This document shows positions 1-8,720 of a stretch of DNA of 44,639 nucleotides, one piece after another (within the stretch, counting starts at the first letter, position 1; each line of letters begins with the position of its first letter). The position numbers and the translations under genes were made by a program. The stretch comes from an uncultured Acidobacteriota bacterium (lineage in GTDB: Bacteria > Acidobacteriota > Terriglobia > Bryobacterales > Bryobacteraceae): NCBI GenBank assembly GCA_900696665.1, contig CAADGY010000158.1, positions 1-44,639 on the forward strand, given 5' to 3'. Under the pieces are notes generated by a model. It saw nothing but the letters and a program-made list of their open reading frames with translations. It was not told the DNA's origin and made no database searches.

Positions 1-554
1 AATTCCTGGCTGATCTGTTCCATTGTCGGATCGGGATGATGCGCTAGAAAAGCCTTAGCGGCCATGACAAAACCCGGCGTACAATAACCGCACTGCTGGG
101 CGTCGTGATTGACGAAAGCCGCAATCACCGGGTCACGCCGGCTACCGTTGGCGCTGAGGCTCTCGATGGTTTCAATTTTCCTGCCTTGTGCGTCGATAGC
201 CAGTACTGTACACGCATAAACGGCTTTGCCATCCATCATGACCGTACAGGCACCACAGGTTCCCCGGTCACAGACACGTTTGGCGCCTGTCAGGTCCAGG
301 TGGTCGCGCAGTGCGTCGAGCAGAGTTACTCTTGGCTCCACTTTCAGGGTGCGTGGTTTACCGTTGATTTGAAGCGTGATGGGCGTGATACCCGGACCAC
401 TTACCGAACCGCCGGCGCTCTGCGCTTCCGCTTCCTGCTCGAGAATGCCGCTGCCGATCGCGCCGCCACCAAGCCCCACGCCTTTGATAAACCCGCGGCG
501 TGAAAATGCGGGCTTCGGCTTATCCCGTTTGTCTTTATCGATTCCAGAACTCAC
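1..554 (-). CDS. Tat-exported (2Fe-2S)-binding oxidoreductase subunit, C-terminus cut by window edge
   Basis: This is the small iron-sulfur subunit of a xanthine dehydrogenase/isoquinoline 1-oxidoreductase-type molybdenum hydroxylase; it passes electrons between the Mo-cofactor subunit and an acceptor. I read the minus strand directly; 184 codons are present before the window edge. A GTG start at 554 follows an AAAGGA site. Residues 18-24 are a twin-arginine motif (SRRGFIK) followed by a glycine-rich hydrophobic stretch, so export by Tat is likely. The plant-ferredoxin-type cluster ligands are Cys95, Cys100, Cys103 and Cys115. The second cluster domain starts with Cys155 and Cys158 (QCGYCTPGF), and its last ligands lie beyond the edge. 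The large Mo-binding subunit is probably the next gene off the left edge. The family call is firm; the substrate cannot be told. Confidence 0.9.
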   Translation of the reverse strand, partial: MSSGIDKDKRDKPKPAFSRRGFIKGVGLGGGAIGSGILEQEAEAQSAGGSVSGPGITPITLQINGKPRTLKVEPRVTLLDALRDHLDLTGAKRVCDRGTCGACTVMMDGKAVYACTVLAIDAQGRKIETIESLSANGSRRDPVIAAFVNHDAQQCGYCTPGFVMAAKAFLAHHPDPTMEQISQE

Positions 555-618
555 CAGACACCATCCTTTCGTGTCCTAAACCCTCAACGTTACGCGCTGA
601 ACAGAAATTAACGTCTCG

Positions 619-647
619 ACTATAGCAGATGCTCTGCCGCCCTACAA
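619..647 (-). promoter_or_regulatory. Possible sigma-70-type promoter for the 2Fe-2S subunit gene
   Basis: On the minus strand, TTGTAG (647-642) and TATAGT (624-619) are separated by 17 bases. The -10 box matches consensus at five of six positions, the -35 at three of six. It would give a leader of about 55-60 bases before the GTG at 554. The remaining intergenic sequence between 555 and 734 shows nothing else clear. Confidence 0.35.
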
Positions 648-734
648 CGGGCCAAATTGTGCGAAAATGCATTATCCTAGTGCCGGGTGACGGCTGCGAG
701 GTCTCTTTTGCGTACCTTCTTGAATGAGAGGCTC

Positions 735-2381
735 ATGTTGAAAAAACCATATCTACTTCTGCTGGCATCGGCGCTGTTGTTCTCTGCTCCGGCTTTCGCG
801 CAACCAGCAATTGCCAGTCCCGTCAATGGCGCCAGCTACATCCGGTCAGGTTTACCCGGCTCCAGCATTGCACAGGGCTCCATTTTTGTCATCTTCGGAC
901 AGCGATTAGGTCCAAACCAAATCGTCGAGGTCGACCGGTTTCCTTTACCCACCGCGAACGGGTTGGCAGGTACATCCGTCCAGGTTACTGTAGCCGGGAC
1001 TACAGTGGACGCGATTATGCTCTCTACGTTTTCCACCCAGGTCGCAGCGGTTCTCCCCTCGAATACCCCTATCGGCACTGGAACCGTCACTGTTGCCTAC
1101 AACGGCCAAAGAAGCGCTCCTGCGCCCATTACCGTGACACGCAGTTCCGTTGGTCTCTTTGCGCTCAACAAAGCCGGCAGCGGTCCCGCGATATTGCAGA
1201 ATTACATTTCTCAGACCGAGGCTCCGCTTAACAATGCTACGACTTCCGCGCGTCCCGGACAGGTCGTCATTCTCTGGGGAACCGGCTTGGGTCCGGTCAC
1301 GGGAAATGAAGCCGCTGGCCCGCTTCCTGGCAACATCACGGGTAGCGATCTCCGTGTGTTTGTCGGCGGCAGAGAGGCGGCTGTCCAATACCGCGGCCGT
1401 TCCGGCTGCTGCGTGGGGGTTGACCAGATCAACTTCGTCGTTCCGTCAGGGATCGAAGGTTGTTCGGTTCCGGTCTATGTCCAGGCCAACGGTGTAGTGA
1501 GCAACTTTGTGTCCATGTCAATTGCGGCGTCCGGCACAACGTGCAGTGATCCCAACGGTTACAGCACTGCAGACCTGCTGACGGCGAGCGCAAACGGCGC
1601 CTGGCGTCCCGGTGTTTTGGGAGTGCAACGCGTTCAGGGTGAAGCGACTGGTGTTCCAGCCTACCGCAGCGACAGCCTTATCGGCAGCTTTAGCCGGATT
1701 CCCTATAGCCGGTTGTTCACCTCCACCGAGGTTCCCATGGCGGGCCAGTGTTCGGTGATTCAATATCCGACGGCGGCACCGCCTCCGATTGAAGGCCTCG
1801 ATGCGGGCGAGATCACGGTTACCGGTCCCGTGGGCAACCGGACTTTGGGGAAGCCGAGTAAGGGAGTCTACCTTCTTGCTTTCATGCCCAGCCCCGTTCC
1901 GGTTCCCAATGTCATCAGCGACGGCACACTCATCACTGCCGGTAATTACACCTTCAACGTCACAGGCGGCGCCGACGTCGGGCCCGTCACCGCATCTATC
2001 AATTTCCCGGCCTCTTTCTCCTGGACAAATCACGCGTCCATTACCTCCGTCACGCGCAGCCAGCCGCTCAACATCACATGGTCGGGTGGCACTTCGGGAG
2101 CGCTGGTGAATATCCGGGGAACCTCTTCCGCCGCCGCTGGACCCGATGGAGACATCGGTGTCTCTTTCAGTTGCTGGGAAGATGCCACTAAGGGATCTTT
2201 CACGGTTCCAGCTTCTCTGTTATCCGCGCTGCCTGCAAGCTACACCGAATCCGGTATCCCGGCGGGAACCCTCACCGTTTCCGAGATGCACTTCGGGAAT
2301 CCCTTCACCGCCACCGGTATCGACCAGGGTGTGCTGGAATTCTTCGACAGCTATTCGAAGGGGACTGTCGCTTACAGGTAG
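735..2381 (+). CDS. Secreted protein with TIGR03437 (Solibacter-type) domain
   Basis: The function is unknown. The protein is 548 residues from the ATG at 735, which has GAGAGG just upstream; an in-frame upstream start at 687 would put 16 residues before the signal peptide and is less likely. Residues 1-23 form a clear signal peptide ending in AFA|QPA. Roughly residues 25-270 hold the TIGR03437 pattern: repeated beta-rich segments, the ARPGQVVILWGTGLGPV element, and GVDQINFVVP followed by a V-x-V-x-V strand and SNFVSMSIA. The remaining 280 residues are a beta-rich secreted region that I do not recognise. TIGR03437 proteins are greatly expanded in Solibacter relatives, which supports the taxonomic guess. 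It is flanked by divergent and unrelated genes, so it is probably monocistronic. Confidence 0.82.
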   Translation: MLKKPYLLLLASALLFSAPAFAQPAIASPVNGASYIRSGLPGSSIAQGSIFVIFGQRLGPNQIVEVDRFPLPTANGLAGTSVQVTVAGTTVDAIMLSTFSTQVAAVLPSNTPIGTGTVTVAYNGQRSAPAPITVTRSSVGLFALNKAGSGPAILQNYISQTEAPLNNATTSARPGQVVILWGTGLGPVTGNEAAGPLPGNITGSDLRVFVGGREAAVQYRGRSGCCVGVDQINFVVPSGIEGCSVPVYVQANGVVSNFVSMSIAASGTTCSDPNGYSTADLLTASANGAWRPGVLGVQRVQGEATGVPAYRSDSLIGSFSRIPYSRLFTSTEVPMAGQCSVIQYPTAAPPPIEGLDAGEITVTGPVGNRTLGKPSKGVYLLAFMPSPVPVPNVISDGTLITAGNYTFNVTGGADVGPVTASINFPASFSWTNHASITSVTRSQPLNITWSGGTSGALVNIRGTSSAAAGPDGDIGVSFSCWEDATKGSFTVPASLLSALPASYTESGIPAGTLTVSEMHFGNPFTATGIDQGVLEFFDSYSKGTVAYR

Positions 2382-2451
2382 GACTTCCATACACCCGGTT
2401 ATTTGTGATGGAGGTCTGTCCTGCAGTACAAAATCAGAGAGGGGAGAATTA

Positions 2452-2874
2452 ATGAAGAGGAAGGCGTCGGCTGTTTGGGAAGGCGGTCTGAAAGACGGCA
2501 AAGGAACGATCTCGACCGATAGTGGAGTTCTGTCAGATACACAGTATTCCTTCGGCACCCGATTTGAACAGGGGAAAGGAACGAATCCGGAGGAACTGAT
2601 CGCCGCGGCACACGCAGGTTGTTTTGCTATGGCGCTATCGGCGCAACTGGACGAGGCGGGGTTGCGGGCGGAACGGCTTCAAGTAAGCGCCACGGTCTCT
2701 CTCGAAAAACTCGAAACCGGGTGGAGCGTTACCGAGAGCCACCTCGATCTTACAGCGCGCATTCCAGGAGCCGATCAAGCCGCGTTCGACAAAGCAGCGA
2801 ATAATGCCAAAGCAGGCTGTCCGATATCAAAACTGCTGAAGGCAAATATCACGCTAGACGCACGCATGGAATAG
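2452..2874 (+). CDS. osmC: OsmC peroxiredoxin
   Basis: OsmC reduces organic hydroperoxides in the cytoplasm using a pair of reactive cysteines. The 140-residue product is the usual family length. Cys57 (HAGCFAMAL) and Cys123 (KAGCPISKLLKA) sit at the expected places, close to the C59/C125 pair of the E. coli enzyme. The conserved elements GKGTISTDSGVL and GTNPEELIAAAHAGC are present. The ATG at 2452 follows GAGAGGGGAG; the open frame runs further upstream but overlaps the end of the preceding gene, so the longer start is rejected. It lies 70 bases after the TIGR03437 gene and may have its own promoter. The assignment to OsmC rather than Ohr rests on overall similarity to E. coli OsmC. Confidence 0.93.
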   Translation: MKRKASAVWEGGLKDGKGTISTDSGVLSDTQYSFGTRFEQGKGTNPEELIAAAHAGCFAMALSAQLDEAGLRAERLQVSATVSLEKLETGWSVTESHLDLTARIPGADQAAFDKAANNAKAGCPISKLLKANITLDARME

Positions 2875-2880
2875 AGGGAC

Positions 2881-3525
2881 TCAGAACGCTTTGCTTCCGG
2901 CACGCTTCTGATAATCCCTATAAACCTTGTTGACGTAGGTACGGGTTTCGCGGTAGGGGGGCACCCCGTTGTAGCGGTCTACCGCGCCCGGGCCTGCGTT
3001 GTATGCCGCCAAGGCGCTCCATAGCCCGTGGTTGTAACGGATCAACATCTCACGCAGGTAGCGGGCGCCTGCATCGATATTCTGTGCCGGATCGTAGGGG
3101 TCTGCCGAAAGAGCGGCCGCGGTGGCGGGCATCAACTGCATAACGCCGACGGCCCCCTTCGGCGAGACTGCATCCACGCGGTAATTCGATTCTGCCGCGG
3201 CTACGCTATGGAGCAATTCGGGAGGGAGTCCCCACTTCTTCGCGGCTTCCTCCACTAGCTCCCGGGGCGAGGTGGCAGGTTTAATGGAAGTGTCCTCCGA
3301 GGAGGGACTGGGCGGTGGCGCTTCTGGAATAATCTCCTCCTGTTCGAAGTGACTGACCTGCGCCGGCGGCAACTCGATGGTGCCCCCGGAGGTGTGGAGC
3401 CGCACGAGGCCGTCCACTTTTTCGTGAGTGTCCACGCGGAGGCGGAAACCGTTCGCGAGAACGGCGTACTCGCCCGCTGACGCGCCCACGGCGGCGGCAA
3501 TAAGTAAAATGACTGCTCGAATCAC
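2881..3525 (-). CDS. Secreted lytic transglycosylase (SLT domain)
   Basis: This enzyme likely cleaves the MurNAc-GlcNAc bond of peptidoglycan, forming 1,6-anhydroMurNAc. The protein has 214 residues from a GTG at 3525. Residues 1-18 are a signal peptide. Residues 19-65 are a small beta-rich N-terminal part, followed by a Pro/Ser-rich linker. Residues 95-210 are a goose-lysozyme-like SLT domain with catalytic Glu112 in AAAESNY, then GAVGVMQLMPATA and the ALAAYNAGPGAVDRY signature. It ends six bases from the convergent osmC gene and is divergent from thrC, with 43 bases between start codons. This small size is typical of acidobacterial single-domain SLT proteins. Confidence 0.9.
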   Translation of the reverse strand: MIRAVILLIAAAVGASAGEYAVLANGFRLRVDTHEKVDGLVRLHTSGGTIELPPAQVSHFEQEEIIPEAPPPSPSSEDTSIKPATSPRELVEEAAKKWGLPPELLHSVAAAESNYRVDAVSPKGAVGVMQLMPATAAALSADPYDPAQNIDAGARYLREMLIRYNHGLWSALAAYNAGPGAVDRYNGVPPYRETRTYVNKVYRDYQKRAGSKAF

Positions 3526-3568
3526 CGGGATTCGACCCCTGCCGTTATCATAAGTCGAACAACGTCCT

Positions 3569-4795
3569 ATGACTACATTGACGAAGCTCGAATGCAGCGC
3601 GTGCAGGAAAGAATACGAGTCCGGCGCCCCCCGGAACCTGTGCGCCTGTGGAGGGCCTCTGCTGGCGCGCTACGATTTGGAGAAAACACGGCAGAGTTGG
3701 AGCCGCGACTGGATACAAAATGGTCCTTCCAGCATGTGGCGATATGCCCCGGTTCTGCCTGTCAGCAAGCCGCGCGCAATCGTATCGCTGGGCGAGGGGA
3801 TGACGCCGCTGGTAAAGGCGGAGCGGCTCGGGAAACGCCTGGGCGCCACGAACCTCTGGGTAAAAGATGAAGGGCTGAATCCGACCGGCTCTTTCAAGGC
3901 GCGAGGCCTGTCGTGCGCCGTGTCCATGGCCGTCGAACTCGGGATTCGCAAGCTGGCGATTCCGTCGGCGGGCAACGCCGCGAGCGCGATGGCTGCCTAT
4001 TGCGCCGCCGCGGGCCTCGAAGCGCACATTTTTATGCCGGCCGATGTTCCGCAATCCAACTACATCGAATGTAAGGTTTCGGGTGCGAACGTTACTTTGG
4101 TCGACGGACTCATCGGCGATTGCGCACGCGTCGTCTCCGAGCGCAAAGACGCGGAAGGCTGGTTCGACGTCAGCACACTCAAGGAACCCTATCGTCTGGA
4201 GGGCAAGAAGACGATGGGATACGAACTGGCTGAGCAGTTCCGCTGGCGTCTGCCCGATGCCATCCTCTATCCGGCTGGCGGGGGTGTCGGACTGATCGGC
4301 ATGTGGAAAGCATTCCAGGAACTTGAGGCGTTGACCTGGATCGCCGGCAAGCGTCCCAAAATGATTGCCGTACAGGCGGCAGGATGCCAACCCATCGTCC
4401 GCGCATTCGAACGCGGCGAAGAGCGCTCAACGTTCTGGGAAAATGCGAGAACCGTGGCAAGCGGTCTCAGAGTTCCCAAGGCCCTCGGGGATTTTCTCAT
4501 CCTCCGGGCCATACGGGAGAGTGGCGGGACGGCAGTAGCCGTCACTGATGAAGAGATGCTGGATGCAGGCATGCAACTCGCGTCTGATGAGGGCCTGTTT
4601 GTCGCGCCCGAAGGAGCGGGGTGTGTTGCAGCGACGGCTAAACTCCTGGCCTCCGGATTTCTGCGGCCGGACGAAACCGTTGTAATCTACAATACCGGCG
4701 CCGGTTTGAAGTATCTGGAGGCATATTCTACACGCTTCCCACGCGAGATAAGCGGGGAATATGACAAACTCGGTGGTCTGATCACGCCACGTTAG
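3569..4795 (+). CDS. thrC: Threonine synthase
   Basis: ThrC converts O-phosphohomoserine to threonine with pyridoxal phosphate. The 408-residue protein starts with a small zinc-ribbon-like segment (CSAC at residues 9-12 and CAC at 25-27), seen in many short-type threonine synthases. The PLP lysine is Lys110 in NPTGSFKARG. SAGNAASAMAAY (near residue 135) is the substrate/phosphate loop, and GGGVGLIGMWKAF near residue 240 binds the cofactor phosphate. It stands alone, with 105 bases before the following glycosyltransferase gene. Related PLP fold-type II enzymes such as cysteate synthase cannot be fully excluded, but threonine synthase is the simplest call. Confidence 0.9.
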   Translation: MTTLTKLECSACRKEYESGAPRNLCACGGPLLARYDLEKTRQSWSRDWIQNGPSSMWRYAPVLPVSKPRAIVSLGEGMTPLVKAERLGKRLGATNLWVKDEGLNPTGSFKARGLSCAVSMAVELGIRKLAIPSAGNAASAMAAYCAAAGLEAHIFMPADVPQSNYIECKVSGANVTLVDGLIGDCARVVSERKDAEGWFDVSTLKEPYRLEGKKTMGYELAEQFRWRLPDAILYPAGGGVGLIGMWKAFQELEALTWIAGKRPKMIAVQAAGCQPIVRAFERGEERSTFWENARTVASGLRVPKALGDFLILRAIRESGGTAVAVTDEEMLDAGMQLASDEGLFVAPEGAGCVAATAKLLASGFLRPDETVVIYNTGAGLKYLEAYSTRFPREISGEYDKLGGLITPR

Positions 4796-4900
4796 GGCGG
4801 TTCAGAGTTTAACACGGTAAAAATCTGCGCAACAGATTGCTGCTTCGCTCTGTAATGATGAGCGCGGCCGGTGGCCAGCATCTATACTGGAGAGACGCGC

Positions 4901-6061
4901 ATGCGCTTTTCCGTTGACGCTCACGCGATGGGCCGGCATCTTACCGGCAACGAAGTCTATATCCGGAACCTGCTGAAGGGCTTCGCGCGTTTTGGCGCCG
5001 GCGCGGAGTTTATAGCGTACGTTTCGATGAAAGACGCGGCTCGTGAAATACCCGTGCCGATTCGGACCAGGCAGGTATCGAACAATCCATTCGTTCGCCT
5101 TGGGGTGGATCTCTCGCGGAAACTGCGCGAGGACCATCCGGCGCTGGTGCACGTGCAATATACCGCTCCGCTCCGATGTCCCGCGCCGATAATCGTCAGC
5201 GTGCATGACGTCAGCTTTGTTGAACACCCCGAGTTTTTCACCCGCACCCGCGCTTTGCAACTGCGGCTGACGGTACGCCGCACCGTGTGTTCCGCGGCGC
5301 GCGTGTTGACGCCGAGCGATTTCTCGCGCCGGGAGATTGCCCGTTGCTATGCGATTACACCGGAGAAGATCGAAGTAATTCCGAATGCAGTATCCTCGTC
5401 GTTCCGTCCCATTTCGCGCCGCAATGCAGCTGAATGGGTGCGCCAGCGGTTCGGAATCCAGACTCCTTACATCCTGACAGTGGGCGACCTGCAGCCGCGC
5501 AAAAACCACGCCGGCCTTATCCGGGCCTATGAGCAGCTTGTTCGCAACCATCCGGAAATTCAGCATTCGCTGGTCCTGGTAGGAAAACAGACGTGGCATG
5601 CGCCACAGGTTCTCGAGGCGGCCCGGCGCTCTGGCCTGGCCAACCGTATTGTTTTTACCGGATGGGTGAACGACGAAGAGTTGCTGCAGATTTACGGCGG
5701 CTGCGACCTGTTCGTGTTTCCGTCATTCTACGAAGGTTTTGGGTTGCCGATCCTGGAAGCGATGGCCTGCGGACGCGCGGTGGCTTGTTCCGGCACGTCG
5801 GCCATGCCGGAAGTCGCGGATTCAGCGGCCATTCTCTTTGATCCGCGGTCGGCGGAAGAGATGGTTCGAGCCATGCGTGACGTGCTGCTCGATGCAGGAC
5901 TGCGAGGCCGCCTCGAGCGGCTTGGCCTGCAGCGTGCTTCTCTGTTCAGTTGGGACCGGGCGGCGTGCCAGACGCTTGATGTTTACTACGATGTGGCTGG
6001 ACAGTCGATGCGCGAACACGCAGGACGCGCCAAATCCGTCCCCGTAACGATTCATGATTGA
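4901..6061 (+). CDS. Glycosyltransferase, GT4 family
   Basis: This is a retaining sugar-nucleotide glycosyltransferase with the GT-B fold, probably acting on the cytoplasmic side of the membrane in glycan assembly. It has 386 residues from the ATG at 4901, preceded by GGAGAG; an in-frame GTG at 4871 would add ten unneeded residues. The N-terminal half contains VHVQYTAP and VSVHDVSF segments typical of acceptor domains. The C-terminal half has the TVGDLQPRKN strand and the donor-binding E-x7-E element in SFYEGFGLPILEAMACGR. Its stop overlaps the next start by eight bases, so it is translationally coupled to the DUF3108 gene. It opens a plus-strand run of glycan genes. Donor and acceptor sugars are unknown. 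Confidence 0.88.
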   Translation: MRFSVDAHAMGRHLTGNEVYIRNLLKGFARFGAGAEFIAYVSMKDAAREIPVPIRTRQVSNNPFVRLGVDLSRKLREDHPALVHVQYTAPLRCPAPIIVSVHDVSFVEHPEFFTRTRALQLRLTVRRTVCSAARVLTPSDFSRREIARCYAITPEKIEVIPNAVSSSFRPISRRNAAEWVRQRFGIQTPYILTVGDLQPRKNHAGLIRAYEQLVRNHPEIQHSLVLVGKQTWHAPQVLEAARRSGLANRIVFTGWVNDEELLQIYGGCDLFVFPSFYEGFGLPILEAMACGRAVACSGTSAMPEVADSAAILFDPRSAEEMVRAMRDVLLDAGLRGRLERLGLQRASLFSWDRAACQTLDVYYDVAGQSMREHAGRAKSVPVTIHD

Positions 6062-6743
6062 GCTTGCACTCCTTTCTCTATGGCTCCTTGCCGCCCCCGA
6101 ACAAAAACCCGCGGAACCGGGGACTGAGGTGCTCCAATACAACATCAACTGGCCCAGTGGACTCAGTCTGGGCGAGGCAAAGATAACTGCGTCTTCTGTC
6201 TCCGAAAAAGGAAAGAACCTGCTTTCGTTTGAGTTCAACATTGACGCCGCTGTCCCGGGGTTTGCCGTGCGCGATGAGATTCGCTCCACGGCCACATCGG
6301 AATTCTGTTCCGCCAGCCTGGAGAAACATCTGTCTCACGGGACAAGAAAGACGCGGGAGCGAACCGATTTTAACCAGCGGGCGAGAGTTGCGACACGAGC
6401 CACCGAAAAGGGCGGAAAATCGGAACTGCCGCTCCCCGCATGTGCAAAGGATGCTCTTACCTTTCTCCACTATTTGCGTTCGGAATTGAGGCAAGGCCGG
6501 TTGCCGCCCCCCCAGACTGTATTTTTTGGAGCGCCCTACCAGTTGCGGCTGGAGTATAGCGGCACACGTAGTATGCAATTGGGCGATTCCATGGTGCAGG
6601 CTGACAGGCTCAAGGGCATTGTGAAAGGCGCCGCTTCGGAGAACCGCTTCGAGATCGTAGTCGCTCGCGATGCGTCGCGTACGCCGTTGCTTGTCAGCCT
6701 TCCGTTGGCGCTAGGCACGTTTTCGATGGAACTGGTTCAGTAG
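6054..6743 (+). CDS. DUF3108 domain periplasmic protein
   Basis: The 229-residue protein has a short N-terminal hydrophobic segment (residues 1-14, MIELALLSLWLLAA) that looks like a signal peptide. It continues with the beta-rich pattern of DUF3108: a Y-x-I-x-WPSGLSLGEA strand, a repeated hydrophobic alternation, and a YLRSELRQG helix in the middle. The molecular function of DUF3108 is not established; members are secreted and often lie near cell-envelope genes. Here it sits between two glycosyltransferase genes, overlapping the first by eight bases and directly abutting the second, so a role in envelope glycan or lipid handling is a reasonable inference and nothing more. Confidence 0.7.
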   Translation: MIELALLSLWLLAAPEQKPAEPGTEVLQYNINWPSGLSLGEAKITASSVSEKGKNLLSFEFNIDAAVPGFAVRDEIRSTATSEFCSASLEKHLSHGTRKTRERTDFNQRARVATRATEKGGKSELPLPACAKDALTFLHYLRSELRQGRLPPPQTVFFGAPYQLRLEYSGTRSMQLGDSMVQADRLKGIVKGAASENRFEIVVARDASRTPLLVSLPLALGTFSMELVQ

Positions 6744-8720
6744 ATGCATCTGGCGTTTTTCTCGCCGCTCCCGCCGTCGAGAAGCGGGATCGCCGATTAC
6801 TCCGCGGCCCTTCTCGAACGCCTCCGGCACTCCATGCATGTGGATGTTTTCGATTCTGAGCCACAGGATTTTTCCCCTGAAGGCTACGACGCGATTCTTT
6901 ACCAGGTCGGGAACAACCCGGATCACGCCTTCGTCTATGATGCTGCTTTAAAGTATCCGGGAGTCGTGGTGATGCATGAAGCGAACCTGCATCATCTTGT
7001 AGCCGAAATGACAATCCGGCGCGGCGATTGGGATAGTTATCTCAGTGAGCTTGAACTCAATGGAGGCGCGCAGGCGGTGGAATATGGCCGGCGTGTTCAG
7101 GCGCTCGAAGCGGGTCCCGATTATGACGGCGTACCCATGTTGCGGCGGCTCCTCGGTTCCGCCAAGGCACTGGTCGCACATAGCCACACGGTGGAAGCAT
7201 CCATGCGCGCAGCCGGCTTCACGGGACCGGTTGCTGTCATACCTCATGGAGCATGGTTGCTCGAGACAGACCGGATGGGTTATCGCGTCCGGTTGGGTAT
7301 CGATCACTCCACGCCGCTGATCGGCGTATTTGGACATCTCAAGCCGTATAAACGCATTCCGGAATCTCTGCGTGCATTCCGCAGACTGCGGCGCGTTCAA
7401 CCCCACGCCAGAATGATACTGGTGGGCGAGCCGCATCCGGATCTGCCGCTCCAGCCGTTGATTACCAGCCTGGGGCTTAGCGGCGCCGTTCGCGTGCTGG
7501 GCCGACTGGAGATGGACGATTTCTCGGGTTGCCTCGGTGCGTGCGACATCGTATTGAATCTCCGATATCCGACGGTTGGAGAAACGTCCGGCACGTTGTT
7601 GCGTGCCCTTGGGCTGGGAAAAGCAGTATTGATCTCTGGCATCGGTACGTTTCGTGAATTTCCAGCCGAGATATGTCTGCACGTTCCCGTGGACGCCACC
7701 GAGGAGGATGTGATCTTCGAGTACCTCAACCTTCTGGTGTCACGGCCCGATCTCGCCGCTCACCTTGGTGCGAAGGCACGGACATGGGTGGAGCGCGAGT
7801 GCAATTGGGACTTGGTGTCCTCGCGTTACACTTCGTTCCTGAAGGCGGTCACCAAAGGAACATCCTGGCAGGACGAAAAGACGCCCGAGGCACACGAGGA
7901 CGGCAAACCGTCTGCCGCTTCCGTGTCCGTGGAGCCGGAGTATCTGCTTGGCTGGTCTAGCGAATCGGGCAGCCGCGAATACTTCGAGGTCCATCGCGCG
8001 CGCCTGCTGAAGACACTCGAGATCACGCCCCCGGGAGAGCCCGGCCAATCCGTTCTGGAAATGGGTGCGTACTTTCAAATCACACCCGCTCTGAAGACGA
8101 GGTTGGGTTATGAGGAGGTGCGCGGATGCTACTACGGAACTGCGGGCATGACGGAACACCGGAAGGCCATATCGCTCGAGGGTGAAGAATTCGAGTGTGA
8201 CCTGGACCTCTTCGACGCTGAGAAGGATACTTTTCCTTATCCCGACGAGACGTTTTCTACGGTGCTTTGCTGCGAATTGCTTGAACATCTCTTCGAGGAT
8301 CCGATGCACATGATGTCGGAAATCAACCGCATCCTGAAGACCGGAGGGCATCTCGTGCTGACGACGCCGAACATTTGTTCCCTGCGCGCCATTGCCGCTA
8401 CTCTGACGGGCTATCATCCTGGCTTTTTCCAGGCATACATACTTCCCAAAGAGGGAGAAGAGCCCGATCCGAGACATAACCGCGAATATGCGCCGCGTGA
8501 GATTTCCATGCTGTTCACAGACGCCGGGTTTGAAGTCAAGCGCCTGGAAACGGGTCCATTCCGGGATGCTCCGCGGCCCGAATTGGGGTGGGTGTCGCGC
8601 CTGCTCGAGTACTACAGCCTGCCTGGTGAGCTGCGCGGTGACGGTATCTATGCCGTGGGAAGAAAATCGGGTCCGGTGCGCGAGCGTTATCCGGAATGGC
8701 TGTACAGTGGAGGCGGATGA
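6744..8720 (+). CDS. Fused GT4 glycosyltransferase and SAM-dependent methyltransferase
   Basis: The 658-residue protein combines two enzymes. Residues 1 to about 370 are a GT-B glycosyltransferase, starting with a glycine/serine loop (PLPPSRSGIADYS) and carrying the nucleotide-sugar region RYPTVGETSGTLLRALGLG. A charged linker (about 375-400) follows. Residues about 425-640 are a class I methyltransferase: VLEMGAYFQ in motif I position, an FPYPDETFSTVLCCELLEHL motif region, and EINRILKTGGHLVLTTPN as the post-motif III strand. The product may add and methylate a sugar, possibly capping a chain. The start abuts the DUF3108 stop, and the stop overlaps the next start as ATGA. Confidence 0.85.
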   Translation: MHLAFFSPLPPSRSGIADYSAALLERLRHSMHVDVFDSEPQDFSPEGYDAILYQVGNNPDHAFVYDAALKYPGVVVMHEANLHHLVAEMTIRRGDWDSYLSELELNGGAQAVEYGRRVQALEAGPDYDGVPMLRRLLGSAKALVAHSHTVEASMRAAGFTGPVAVIPHGAWLLETDRMGYRVRLGIDHSTPLIGVFGHLKPYKRIPESLRAFRRLRRVQPHARMILVGEPHPDLPLQPLITSLGLSGAVRVLGRLEMDDFSGCLGACDIVLNLRYPTVGETSGTLLRALGLGKAVLISGIGTFREFPAEICLHVPVDATEEDVIFEYLNLLVSRPDLAAHLGAKARTWVERECNWDLVSSRYTSFLKAVTKGTSWQDEKTPEAHEDGKPSAASVSVEPEYLLGWSSESGSREYFEVHRARLLKTLEITPPGEPGQSVLEMGAYFQITPALKTRLGYEEVRGCYYGTAGMTEHRKAISLEGEEFECDLDLFDAEKDTFPYPDETFSTVLCCELLEHLFEDPMHMMSEINRILKTGGHLVLTTPNICSLRAIAATLTGYHPGFFQAYILPKEGEEPDPRHNREYAPREISMLFTDAGFEVKRLETGPFRDAPRPELGWVSRLLEYYSLPGELRGDGIYAVGRKSGPVRERYPEWLYSGGG

